Assembly (NCBI GenBank): GCA_020744425.1
Contig: JAGMUV010000010.1
Span: 372,001 to 436,000, forward strand
Direction: 5' to 3'
Length of the DNA: 64,000 nucleotides
From: Dactylonectria macrodidyma
Lineage: Eukaryota; Ascomycota; Sordariomycetes; Hypocreales; Nectriaceae
Shown here in pieces: positions 25,457-36,699 of the stretch; within the stretch, counting starts at the first letter, position 1; the number at the start of each line of letters is the position of its first letter. The notes below the pieces were generated by a model. That model did not search any database, was not told where the DNA came from, and saw only the letters and a program-made list of their open reading frames with translations. The position numbers and the translations under genes are program-made.

Positions 25457-26682
25457 ATGAAGGTCACCGCCGCTCTATTACTGCTTCCCCTCGTATCAGC
25501 TCTCCCAGTTGAGTTCCTCCAACTGGACGATGAGCTTGCCGGCCGCCGTGTTAACATCACTGAGCGCATCGCCACCTTAGAAGAGCGTCAAGCCTCTGTG
25601 AGCATTAACACTCTTTTCAAGAACAAAGGCAAAGTATACTTCGGCACAGCTACAGACCGCGGCCTTTTAACCTCTGGCAAAAATGCCGCCATCATTCAGG
25701 CCAATTTTGGCCAGGTTACGCCCGAGAACAGCATGAAGTGGGATGCACTGCAGCCCAGCCAGGGCTCGTTCAACTTTGCCAACGCTGATTACCTCGTCGA
25801 CTGGGCTGGGCAGAATAGCAAGTCTGTGAGAGGGCATACGCTTGTTTGGCATTCACAACTGCCTCAGTGGGTTAAGAATATTAATGATGCCAATACCTTG
25901 CGTGAGGTGATCCGCACCCATGTCAAGACCGTCGTTGGGAGGTACAAGAACAAGATCCGTGCTTGGGTAAGATCACAACTCTTATGATTAGAAAATGTCT
26001 AACAGCAGCTATTAGGACGTCGTCAACGAAATTTTCAATGAAGACGGAACTCTTCGGAGCTCTGTCTTTTCGAACTTGCTCGGAGAAGAATATGTCTCTA
26101 TTGCCTTCAAAGCAGCCCGCGAAGCCGATCCATCTGCTCGACTGTACATCAACGACTACAATCTTGACCGAGCCGGCTCCTCCAAAGTCAACCTCATGAG
26201 GTACTACGTAGACAAATGGATCTCTCAGGGGGTTCCCATCGATGGCATTGGTATGTCTTAGTTGTCGCCTTCTTCCTTCATCGCAGACCTCCTTTCTTCT
26301 TTATCGGAACGATGTTTCTAATCAGCTTCCGAGCGATAGGTACTCAAGCACATCTTAGTGGTGGGCAAGGCTCTGCAATCCAGGGCGCCCTTGAGCAGCT
26401 CGCCACGGCTCCCGTCACCGAGATTGCCATCACCGAGCTTGACATTGCCCAGGCACCTACAAGTGACTATGTTGCAGCCGTCCAGGGATGTTTGAGGGTA
26501 TCCAAGTGCTGGGGCATCACTGTTTGGGGCATCAGTGACAAGGTAAACGAAGCTTTCCAGGTGATTCGATGGCCGCTAACATGAATCAGGACTCTTGGAG
26601 GACTGGAACCAACCCGCTTCTTTTTGACTCCAACTACAATCCCAAGAGTGCTTACTGGGGCATTGTGGATTTGCTGGATTGA
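25457..26682 (+). CDS. GH10 endo-1,4-beta-xylanase
   Basis: Secreted enzyme that cuts internal beta-1,4 bonds of xylan with retention. Four exons (25457-25966, 26016-26250, 26340-26542, 26590-26682) give 346 residues. Introns are 49, 89 and 47 nt, phases 0, 1 and 0; the first has a TCTAAC branch point. The signal peptide is [17 protein letters not shown], followed by a short propeptide. Substrate-site segments TPENSMKW and [14 protein letters not shown] are present. The acid/base is Glu175 in DVVNE and the nucleophile is Glu281 in ITELD, so both catalytic residues are intact. The end is [12 protein letters not shown], the usual GH10 terminus, and there is no carbohydrate-binding module. Induction by xylan via the GGCTAAA site upstream is plausible. 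It does not belong to an obvious cluster. Confidence 0.94.
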
Positions 26683-27382
26683 AGTTCTATGTGAAGTGGC
26701 CGCTGGATCTTTGAGCTGCAAATTACGCCTGCTCTTTTCCTCTTAAGCAATCATATCGAGTCACGCTAGTCGCCTGGATCTATTTGCCTAGAAGATTGTA
26801 TTTAAACGGCCGCGATGAATTCAAAGACCCTAGTCATCTTTGAGATTTAAACCCCCAAAAGTTATCTCTTGATTTTACATGATCACCTACCTCGGTATAG
26901 AACGTCGTATTCATACACTACCTAGGTTCGTGAGACTGCTCCACGCCTCTATGCTTCCACTCACTAAGCCGCGTCAGCGGTCCTGGCTAGTATGGCCTGA
27001 CCGGAGTTGCTACATCCGCTTGCAACGTGATTTTTCCTTTTGTAGGGGGGCTACCAGACATTGAACAACCTCGTATCAAACGCGAGATTCTGTTCTGTCC
27101 CAGCGTCCTTCTTGCATGTCCCTTTCGAGCCTTTGTATTCCTCTGAGACTATGCAAACCTCCGAAAATCAATCCATTACAGACATCGTCCGGCCCCCCCA
27201 CAACGAGATCCGTCGTACACTGTAAGCTCTAGATGTCAGACACGCACACAACAGAACCCAAACAACACCGCGAATATCTTGGTCGGTCACTACGAGATTT
27301 CTAATATTAGAAGAAGCTCTACGGCTCTGGAAAGAGACGATCAAGGCTGTACCCGAAGAGATGTGACGCACGCCTGTAGACA
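26683..27382. other. Intergenic between xylanase and Helitron relic
   Basis: About 700 bases. Short frames only. The true 5' boundary of the transposon relic may lie in here but could not be placed. Confidence 0.4.
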
Positions 27383-29372
27383 TGGACCGCCAGCGTGCCC
27401 AAGAACGAGCCATTCAACGGCAGCAAGCAAGCCAAATGACGACTGTTCCAGCAAAGCCTGGAGAGCGGCAGCTTGCCACATCTTTTCAAGAGATGGATGA
27501 TGAGTTTCAACCGCTTTCACAGTCTGCCATCGCCTCAGGAGCGCGAAGCAAGCTCGTCACATTTCTCTAGAAGAGGTTCACTGTACTTTTGATGATATTG
27601 AGCGTCAACGCTCTCGGGTATGCGCCTACGGGATCAAAAAGAAACTGTCACAGGCGGGCACTATTATTGAAAATCGCAATATGCTGTCTGTGGTCTCTCC
27701 AGAAGAGGTGCATCGTACCTTGTAGGTCCTGGGATGCCAGTGTAGGGAAGAATGAACCCGGCAGAGAGTGGCCAATGATGCAGGAGCCTGACTAGATCAG
27801 ACCAGGTACAACGTACCCGCCGAACGCCATGCGTCCATTAGATGAGGTCACAGAGGCCCAACCAAAGTCGATTACGTCTATTCTGCAACCTTGTGAGACT
27901 TGCTTTCACGATAAAAAGGATGCGTCGGTATGAAGATCCTGGTGCAACGAGGTCCCACTTGCCGCCCAAGTGGAGGCATACAAGTCATTCTACCGAGCAT
28001 TCACGGATGAGAATACTCTCCTGATTGTTCAGTATATATAGTATTACCAGAAGTAAGCTCTTGGGAAACTCTCGACAGTCCGATAGCGGAGCGAGTTCAC
28101 CTATCCTAGATGTAAATAATGAGAGCTTCTCAGCTACGCGCAATGTTCTACCACAAGACGGCAAGTGTTGGGTTGCTATATGCCGCAAGTATTATAATGG
28201 TCTATAAAACTGAAAAGTACTGAAGGCCTATTCAGTTAACAACATACATATCAGATGTGAGTACTAGTAAGTACCTAAAAGAGCTTGATGACCTCTCCCC
28301 GTCGAGGAAAGGGTGATCGCCCTCCAGGCTCTTTTTAGGTACATTTCAAAGTTCACCGTCGACAATAAGGCTCCCTCCAGCCTGAATTATAGGAAGCAAT
28401 TAAAGTACCATATCGTCGTGTTTCCGAATAGGGTCGATAATCACATTGCGGCAATACGTCCTCATCCGTTACTGGAGGTGATCAAAAACATCCACGTCTC
28501 CTGGAGCAGCTACAGCAAACCCAGCCTAACAAACGTTGACCATCTCCTTCGAGTCCGCAAGACCATTGTGATTAATGCTCTGATATGACTTCAGAAGCAT
28601 AAACCCCTCTACGAGCATGTTGTAATCAACCATGGCGAGCGAGACGGTTGGCGGGACGAGAGTAGCTCTGACATACCTACCGACGTCCTTGAGACGATAC
28701 GACAAGAAGAGCCCACGGTTGCTGAAAAGACGCAGACAGGCCACATAGTCCTAGCCACAGACAAGAGGCTGTCAGAAGCTCAGTCAATAAGTATTGAAGA
28801 GCTCCTCAACTTAGCACGAGTTGATCCTGGCGAGGAGTACGACCCGTTCAGAGAACTCGACACTTCTGTTCTTAACCAAGACCAAAGCGATACTGATAGC
28901 GGCGTCGTCTATGAGGCGTCGCCCTCCGGCATGTTTCCTCTTGATGAGCGTGCCACATTCTTGGAGGCCGATAAGCTATCCTTCGCAGCATATGCTATGC
29001 AGAAATGCAGAAGCCGAGGTGGGGGCTTCTTTCCAAGGACATTCTTTAGGCTTTGCTTGTAGTGAGATAAATACCCAAAGTCAATGACCGACACGGAGAG
29101 CCACTAACAACTTGCTTTGGAGTCCTTCCACAGCCCTCCTTCAAACCACTCGTTCGCTTACTGGGCCAAGTATGCGCTCCAGCGACGTGTGAGTCGGTTT
29201 ACCGCGCATCTGGTTTGCTGTTCCCTCATCTCGAACATCCTCCAATTATCTAACCGCCGCATGAGTATGGTCCGGATGACAAAGAATTCTTTCAACAGAA
29301 TTAACCAAGTTTATCGAAGTCTGACAGCAGACAGACCACCTGAGGAGAGCCGAGGGGAAGATGCGACAGAAT
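27383..29372 (+). mobile_element. Relic of a Helitron-type transposon (N-terminal part of helicase ORF)
   Basis: Translated pieces in order match the N-terminal region of fungal Helitron (PIF1-like helicase) proteins: a Gln/Arg-rich start at 27383, SVVSPEEVHRTL (about 27687), LGNSRQSDSGASSPILDVNN (about 28060), HIVVFPNRVDN and HPLLEVIKNIHVSWSSYSKP (28410-28520), PLYEHVVINHGERDGW (about 28600), GMFPLDERATFLEADKLSFA (about 28930), GGGFFPRTF, and HSFAYWAKYALQRRVSRFTA with RRMSMVRMTKNSFNRI (29150-29300). The pieces are split by many stops and frame changes. The helicase domain that should follow is absent, so the element is 3'-truncated. No terminal TC or CTRR with hairpin was identified, so the boundaries mark only recognisable protein. 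Recognition is from memory of repeated fungal elements. Confidence 0.65.
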
Positions 29373-30533
29373 AAGACGACGACAGATGATACCGTATCGT
29401 TATTTCATCGTAAGCTATCCATATTTAGCTACGCCCACCGCTCTCAAGCCGTACTTGACTACTGATGCGTAGGAAGATACAGTCACTCATCAGTTGGGCG
29501 GGCATGCCCGCGAATTGGTTTATACCTAACGGCATCAACGGACTCTCCTCAATATGAAGCTCTCGATCCATAGGTTGCATAATGGCGACATGTCGAAGGA
29601 AACTGCTGGCGTCTTACCATCATCGTCGGAAAAGTGCTGGTTGATCTGTCCGTAGTCTGACGTTCTTAGTCTGGCGTTCCTATGCATGTAATAGTATGAC
29701 GTTCCTTAGTCTAATGTTCATGGTCTTACGTTCCTCACACTTCCAACTTGACGTTCCTTAGTCTGGGGTTGCTAGTCTGGGGTGGCCAGAGTAGCGGCAG
29801 CCGCCATGGCCGTGGTTATGTCCATACAGAAACATACTAATGCTCATCAGAGCAGTGGCAGCCTCATCAGAGTGTCATAAATACTACTCTCATTAGAAAG
29901 TGTAGCAGCCACCAGAGTAGTACCTACTCTTTTATTTCATTTTGAATAAGAGCGAAAACGCCTGTTCAGTTTCGGATAACGAATGGCTGCTCCATGCTCT
30001 CCATGTCTTATTTTGTGTCCTTATTTTCGTATACACCAAGTCCAACACCGCTTGGGAGCGGGCTCAGTGCTTGAAGTTCTTGGCCGCAGCATGGACTAAA
30101 GTTACTAAGCGTAAGGGTTGTAATAGAAACAGCCTTGGAGACAGAGTTCCTAAATCGGAAGAAAGCGACACTTCCAGCCATAAGATGGGCTCATGCAGCC
30201 TTCGAGAGGCCCAAGTGTCGGCAATGGACTCAGAATCGACTTTCGAGCATGTGATTGGAGGGTAGTTTGACGAGCCCGTCACTTATTATTGGAATCACGG
30301 GAGATCTAGAAGTCTACATCAGGCACTGAAATTTGAAAGCTACCTCAGATCTTAAAAATCACATTGACTAGAAGCGAACGTAAGAACCCTTTTTAAATAA
30401 AGTCGCGCACCTCCTCTAGGCTGATCTAATGGATACAGTTTGAATTGAAACACAGCCCAAACTTGGAAGTTGTGAAGACCACTAACGGCAATCCAATCCC
30501 AGACCTCCAATTTAGTAGTCCAGTCATGAGCCG
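29373..30533. other. Intergenic with degenerate tandem repeat
   Basis: About 1.2 kb after the Helitron relic. It includes the repeat listed at 29653-29788 and a second loosely repetitive patch, cagagtag/catcagag, at 29815-29930. A 107-codon frame at 29942-30265 (+) starts at TTG and has one hydrophobic segment; it is not supported as a gene. Confidence 0.45.
29653..29788. repeat. Degenerate tandem repeat, unit about tagtctgacgttcc
   Basis: Six to eight imperfect copies of a 14-19 base unit (tagtctgacgttct, tagtctggcgttcc, tagtatgacgttcc, ttagtctggggttg). They lie just beyond the recognisable Helitron coding relic and might belong to its tail. Confidence 0.55.
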
Positions 30534-33500
30534 TTAACCACTCGCGGCAAACGCCTTCAATCGATCTGCGAAACAGCCACAGAATTCGCTCACTTTGTCA
30601 TCTGGGAAGATGAAGCCAGGAGGGAAAACGTAGCCGGCAAACGCCTTCCTAGCGGCAACAGCTTCTATGTCCGTCACGGTGGTCATATAGTGGGTGCAAG
30701 CATCCTTCGCCGTCTTTGCACTCCCGTCGAAACGGTTCTGGAAGAAATCATGGAAGCGATGGGCATATCCACCTTCCATGACCGTCTTGAATCCTGCGGC
30801 CACGTTGGGTGTCAGCCCGCGCCGAAGAGCCCGGCCGATATTGAATGCGTCCGCATCCTGACGGAGATCTTCCATCTTAAAGCCGCCCGGTAGGGTTGTT
30901 CCAAAATGAGACACACAGAACTGGCCTGGAGATGCCGTCCCACTCAAGCTCCAGTCGCCGTAGAGCTGGTATAAGTCGCCCAGCCACCCTGTAATGTCAC
31001 TCTTGGTCGAGCGCTCCCCATGGAAATACACCCCTATCATGCTAGCAAAGAGGTGTGAAAACCCAACGTTTATCTGGGGACTGGCCGGGTCTTTGAAGCC
31101 GACGTATGACACCACCCCATACTGCCGAGCAATTTCGATCCAAACAGGGTTGACGACGCCCACAAAATACCACCATCTCCAGTCGTTGTAATCCGGGTAT
31201 CGATAGTAGTCCATGACCCTCTCATTGGCATTTCCCTGACCCAAGGTGACTGCCGTGTCATAGACCTGTTTCACGTGCTTGATGGCTTCGTCATGGTCTA
31301 GATACTTGCCACTGGGAACACTGGCAAAGAAGACCCGCGCCCCGACTAGAGCTAGGACATCGGCGACGTTTTGGACGACGTTATTTCCATCGGCTGCGTC
31401 TGCTATTTTCTCTTTGATGTCGTCGTCAATGGCGTCAAAGATGTTCTCGACACAGTCCACCTGAGATAAGGCGGCCTCTTTGAGCTTTGTCTTGTAAACA
31501 TTGTCATCCAAAATGGACAGGAGATAGACATAGTCCATGCCCTTAACCGAACAGAAGCCGTTGTCGGCGTAGCACTTGGGCAGACTATCGAGTCCAACGC
31601 CCTCGACAGCTTCGCATGACGCCTCACAGGTGAGATAGTCGACTAGGGCTTGCTCCATGCACTGCTCCCCTCTAGTTACAAGCTGCTCTCCCTCGTCACT
31701 GAACTTGTCTATGATGTGCTGGAACTTGTTGCAGGTTCTCTCCCCGCGGCCTAGAGGGTATCCTGAGGCGCCACACTTGAGCGTTTCTTCGGCGCAGGAC
31801 CTGTAAAATGCACAGCTGTTCAGGGCCGGGGCCTTACATGAGTCCTGACACTTCGAAAGCTCTGGACAGTCGGTGCAACTGGCACATTTGTCACACACTC
31901 CAACACGGCGGACGGTGATCTTGGACTGATAGGCCGAGTCGGCGACGTTGGAAACGGCCACAATGAACTCGACCGAATTTGCGTCGTCGGAGATGTCCAA
32001 TTGTGCCGTGAACCAATCCGTCTCACCGGTCGCAAAGATGAAAGCTCCGAGACCCAACTCGTTCATACTGCGCGAAACGAAAGCTGATCCGCCGTCATCA
32101 GTCTGAATTGACACGCTGAAGTAGTCGTTGAATTGCGACCCGAAGTAACCACCAGGAACTTCATCCGTCTGGAACTGGTATTCAATGAAGACAGAAGAAG
32201 CATCGTCTGCCAACGTAAAGGTTTTGCGAGCCATTTGCACATCGGGCTGCCCATTGGTGTAGATGACGAGTGAAGAAGCCCGTTTGACAAGATGAACATC
32301 TCGTTTGGTAGCAAGGTCAACAACAGTTCCACCAGTCCAACCAGAAAGGCCATTATCCACATCGAAGTCATCGTTTCCATCAACTGGCGCGTGGAAGGGT
32401 GCCAATGTAATGGTTATGCTAGTGACGAGCCCTCCGGCGATGCTGTCCACGCCCAGCGATTGGTCCGATCCGACTGCTCGAAGGCTGATTGTCGTCGATG
32501 GTATGTTTTCAAAGACAACCTTCCCATCAACATCGGTTAACAAGACTTCACCGACATTCAGGTAGGTGGATGCATTGGCGTAAACCGTTGCCCCAGGCAC
32601 GGGATTGCCAGCATCATCAGTAACCTGAACAGTGAGAGATGAGCTACCGAATAGCAGCGGAAAGGTTTGGAAGATTGGCCAGCCAGATGCCTCAAATGCA
32701 ACCACAGTGAGCAGGGCATAATCTTCCAACGAATCGAGAGCAATTGACTTGGCCGTACTCGACGTTCCAACCACTGGAACCCAGTTCGCCAAGACTGTAT
32801 AGTTGTCCACGTCCAGCGTGCCGCAGGACAGCTCCAGCGTGAATGGGATCAAAGCCTTGTTGAAAGAGTCTTCGGACACAACGGATAGGTGGAACTTTGG
32901 CTCACATGAAGGCGTCTGTACGGGAAGCTCGATCGAGACCGGCGTGGAGGTCGCGTTGGATGACATTATCGGTGGCGTTGAGTCGGAAGACTGAAGCGGG
33001 GATGTCAGACTGGAGGAGCCGGTCGGAGATAAGTGATTGGAAGATTCCGTCCAAGTTGGGGAGTTTGTCGATTCGGAAAAAGAGGAAGGACTGGGGAGCC
33101 AAGTCGGGTTTGGCAGAATGGAAGAGTCTTTCGAAGCTGGTGAGGTTATCGATGGGGCAGAAGAAGATGGATTAGAAAGCGGAGTTGAGTTTGAAGGAAT
33201 GTCCCCGCTATTAGTGTCAACGGAAGCCGAGATGCTCGACCGAGAGGCGGCTGGCACCGTGATAGAGGGGAGACCGGGTGTGTCGTTGCCCCCTCCTGTG
33301 CACGAGATAACGCTCTTCTATGAGCCAAAGGTTAGCTGGGATTGGCATGCATAGGTGTTATGGGTGAGGACATACGGTTGGCTTGAGTGGCGGTTTACTC
33401 CGGTCTGGGACTGTGACAGTTACCACAGTTGGAGTTGGGCCGCAGACATGGCACTCGGTGGTTGTGACAGTGAATCCAGGCGGCGGCTTTCCATAGTTTG

Positions 33501-33807
33501 CAGTGGGCTTGATTCCTCCCGTCAGAGTTTCAGTGATGGAGTAGGTGACATTCTCCCAGCCGGTCGGACAGATCTGCGGGATGACGGTGGGATATGTAAC
33601 GGTATGATCTTCACTTCCATGCAGAAGAGTGGTCTCGGAGTGAAGAGTTGTCTGGAAACCACACGCCGTGGGAACGCAGTTAGACGCAGTCTCATACACG
33701 AAGACGACTTTTATTCCAGTGTCCAAAAGTGTGGACGCCAGATCTTCTGCGGCAAAAGCAAGTACGGATAGTGACCAGAGAATCGGAAGCAGCCTGGTCG
33801 ACCACAT
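30534..33807 (-). CDS. Large secreted multidomain protein of unknown function
   Basis: Exons 33807-33376 and 33317-30534 give 1071 residues. The 58-nt intron starts GTATGT, has branch point AGCTAACC and ends CATAG, phase 0. A signal peptide (MWSTRLLPILWSLSVLAFA) is followed by a Cys-containing domain, then a long Ser/Thr/Pro-rich linker (about residues 145-280) expected to be O-glycosylated. A carboxypeptidase-regulatory-like/Ig fold is suggested at about 371-430 by VTDDAGNPVPGATVYANAS and TDVDGKVVFENIP. A beta-sandwich follows (about 440-610), then a Cys-rich helical region from about 615 (VCDKCASCTDCPELSKCQ). The C-terminal 300 residues are mainly helical, with RWWYFVGVVNPVWIEIARQY and KMEDLRQDADAFNIGRALRR. 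No catalytic motif is recognised. No GPI site is obvious. The gene is intact and long, so it is probably functional. It could be an adhesin or an extracellular enzyme with an N-terminal adhesive stalk. Confidence 0.75.
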
Positions 33808-35460
33808 GATGAAGTTGAGGTTTGCGGGCAGAAATGATGACGGCGGAAATGTTAGTTAAAGGAGTCGATTCGGTGGTCACAAAGGCCCAAGGAGAGGTGA
33901 GTTGTGGGTAGGAGAATGTTAAAGCGACACATATAAGTCCATATCTGGAAAGCCCTTTCTACGCATGCAAGGGCGGCAATTGGCAGAGCAAACGATGCAT
34001 AACAATCAAGCTTGAAGCTAGGAAACCGTCGCGTTTAGAGCTGAAAAACGGTGGTGCGGCTAGGGTGCTGGTGGAAATTTGAAGATCAGGGGCCGCGACT
34101 CCGCGTTTCAGCAATTTCATCTATACCTGCTGGTGCAGGCAAGACATTTCTGAAACCACTTTCAGCTGCTCGTTGAGTGCCTAGTTGATTGGTTGAATGC
34201 AACTTATCACACGCCGCCACATTTGGGGTCCGTCGGTGGGAAATTGTACTCCAACCTCAAAGCAGCCAACCAGAACCATGATCAGAAGCAAGGGGTGGTA
34301 AGGAGTGAGAGGCGTTCGATAGCCTGCCTCGGCAAGATCCCCTTGCAGGAAGCTGACCTTTTAGGGTTTGTCGATCAGTTCGGCACGGCAAAAGCCGTTG
34401 GTTATGCCAATTAGAACTCTTTGACTGTGCTTGGGCAACACTTACGCTGGTAGGGGGGATTCATACCACAGAAAAAGAGAGAAAGACGAAGTACATGAGA
34501 ATTCACCTACTTTGTGGCGCGGACATAAGTTGCGGCTCCAAAGAATCTACATTACGGTACATGGCCCTTCCTACAATTACATAGCATTCTAAAGCCAGTA
34601 GACGGGCAGATACAGGGTAGATTACTATTCAGAACACGGTGCTGCTAAGATGCGGGTCTGGTGATGTGATACGTCTCGGTCGCTGCAGCGAATGGTACCA
34701 TGATTGTTGCGGGACTACATAAAGCAAGAGGGGCGGGAAAGGGGATTCACGGTGGTGGTGGAGGAGTTCTGGGATGCTTGGGTCTGTCCTTTACTTGAGA
34801 CCGCCCCCTACAGTAGAACGTGGGAGCTGTGCTTGCTCAAGATTCTAGAGCAAGGCAAATATCGGCTTGGTACAGTGCCGGGCCAAAAGTCTCCGTATAT
34901 TCGCTCGTTTAGACTAGACATAGACCAGTAATCTGTGTTTAGTACTGAATATATAGTAAGTTATATAGTATTCCCCAGCTTACGTGCTATTTTTTGTTCA
35001 ATTTTTAGTAGCCCTTATATATTAAAGTAGAGAAAGGATCATAATATATGGGTGTCAAATCTTAGTATAAAAATGGGAGTGTGTGTAGACTTTTGGCCTG
35101 GGAATGTACAAAAGCCACGCGGGAAAAGTCGGCCAGACTAGCATTAGTACGTGCTGACTCTGTTCTACGTCATTGTTTTTAAACGGCAGCGTAGGAGCAA
35201 GCATTCCCTGTTTTCTCGGATGGAGATACGTCTCTACGATTGCAGAATGGTGAGGGGCTTGTAAATATCACGCCATGTGCCGAGTGGTGAGAAGGGGCGT
35301 CTCTTGTCGGAGTCAAGATATTCAATCTGGCTTCTCAATTGCAAAGGGTTCTGACATTCACCGAGGAGGGCTGAGCCTCCACTGGTCATTCGTGAAGGAA
35401 CTTAGTTGTCACCTTGACTAGCCGCTAAGTCTATCCTCACGTGGTTCATGAAATATTGAC
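33808..35460. other. Intergenic, no supported gene
   Basis: About 1.65 kb. Short frames only. One of 75 codons at 34704-34931 (+) starts from TTG and looks mildly coding-like, but has no recognised domain. Bases 34930-35070 are AT-rich. Confidence 0.45.
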
Positions 35461-36280
35461 TTGAACCTACAAGACCAGGACGGATGTTCACCATTACATG
35501 TAGCAGTGACGCGTGCAGCGACGACAGATCCAGCGCTTTTGTGGCTTTTACTGAAAAATGGCGCCGACGTGAATGCACAAAAAAAAAGCGATCACTCCCC
35601 GGCACACTGCGGCGGAGGAAGACAACATCCTAATGGCTTGGGTCCTCCTAGAGATGGGCGCGAATATCAACGCCAGAAACAAAGCTGGCATGACGCCGCT
35701 TCATCTTACGATTTGTAAGAATCACGTTCGATTTGTCCGTTTTCTCGTGGACATGGGGGCAGAGCCGAGTGTAGTTGATGGAAACAACAAGACCGCACTT
35801 CACTGGGCAATCACCGAGCTTGTTGAAGGCTCGACCAAGTATATCGAGGTGACAGAGCGCATGGTTGAGCGGGCAAAGAACACCGCTGCCCAGGACAATG
35901 AGGGTCTATCGGCGCTTCACATGATGGCTTCTCAAGGATCACATTCTTCTCATGCACGCGTTCACTACGTGAGAATGAAGTTGGAGAGTGGGTGCGACCT
36001 CGATGTAGAGGATTTCTGCGAGAGGCAGACTCCTCTTTAATGGGAGGTGCACAAGAGTCAACACAGTTTGATCAAGGTACTGATGGACGCCGGGGCTGAT
36101 GTTAACAAGCAAGATGCGAATGGATGGCCTGCTCTCCACTTTGCTGCAGCGACAGGACGCCAGGAGACGATAAATATTCTCCTGAGTTGAGAAACAGGCG
36201 ATGTAAACGCCATGAATAATTCCGGATTGACGCCGAGCCAGCTGGCAGAGCAAGAAGGGCACAAGGAGCTTTACTGGTAA
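35461..36280 (+). pseudogene. Ankyrin-repeat gene relic with poly-A frameshift and two stops
   Basis: Ankyrin repeats start at 35461 (SPLHVAVTRAATTDPALLWL) and run to NGADVNAQ. The frame then shifts in a run of nine A residues at 35579-35587 and resumes as TAAEEDNILMAWVLLEMGAN, TPLHLTICKNHVRFVRFLVD and KTALHWAITEL. A TAA at 36038-36040 interrupts a repeat after RQTPL. Reading continues in the same frame through VLMDAGADVNKQDANGWPAL and TGRQETINILLS to a TGA at 36188-36190. A final half repeat (SGLTPSQLAEQEGHKELYW) ends at TAA 36278-36280. No ATG or upstream coding sequence was found, so the 5' end is also lost. The TGA could derive from CGA by a C-to-T change. The poly-A shift could also be a sequencing error, but the two stops could not. 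Confidence 0.78.
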
Positions 36281-36699
36281 CGAGGGGCTGTGGCCTAGTT
36301 CGACATGGGTTGTGAGAGTCCCTGTCGGCTTATGGCGAGCCGATGAAAGCCTGGCTAGGGCACATTGTTATTGTTACGTTATGTCAGATGCGGGGTCGGC
36401 AGAGTTAGTTGATGACAACTGCAACAAGTTTTCGCCGAGGCCCGCACTCCTGCATCGCCAACCCCTCACCCACCTGAGTCTATACCTGTGGATTGGTGAG
36501 CATTGTTTCACAGTTCCTTGCCCATTCGGCTAAACTAGATCGCCACCGCGCCATCACTTCGAACATGACTTTACTTTCATACCTATTATACTAAGACGCC
36601 TTGTCCCGTCACGCCAATCCCCTCGGCGACAGTAGGCATAGCGGACGAACAGAATACAGATCTAGCAACCTGAGAACCTTGCCGGTACAGCTTGCATCG
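36281..36699. other. Intergenic, promoter of the Zn2Cys6 regulator
   Basis: About 420 bases between the ankyrin relic and the regulator. No gene and no clear TATA box seen. Confidence 0.45.

Noticed and set aside
29942..30265. 107-codon plus-strand frame with one hydrophobic segment
   Set aside because: Starts at TTG, not ATG; no signal-peptide pattern at a true start and no family match.
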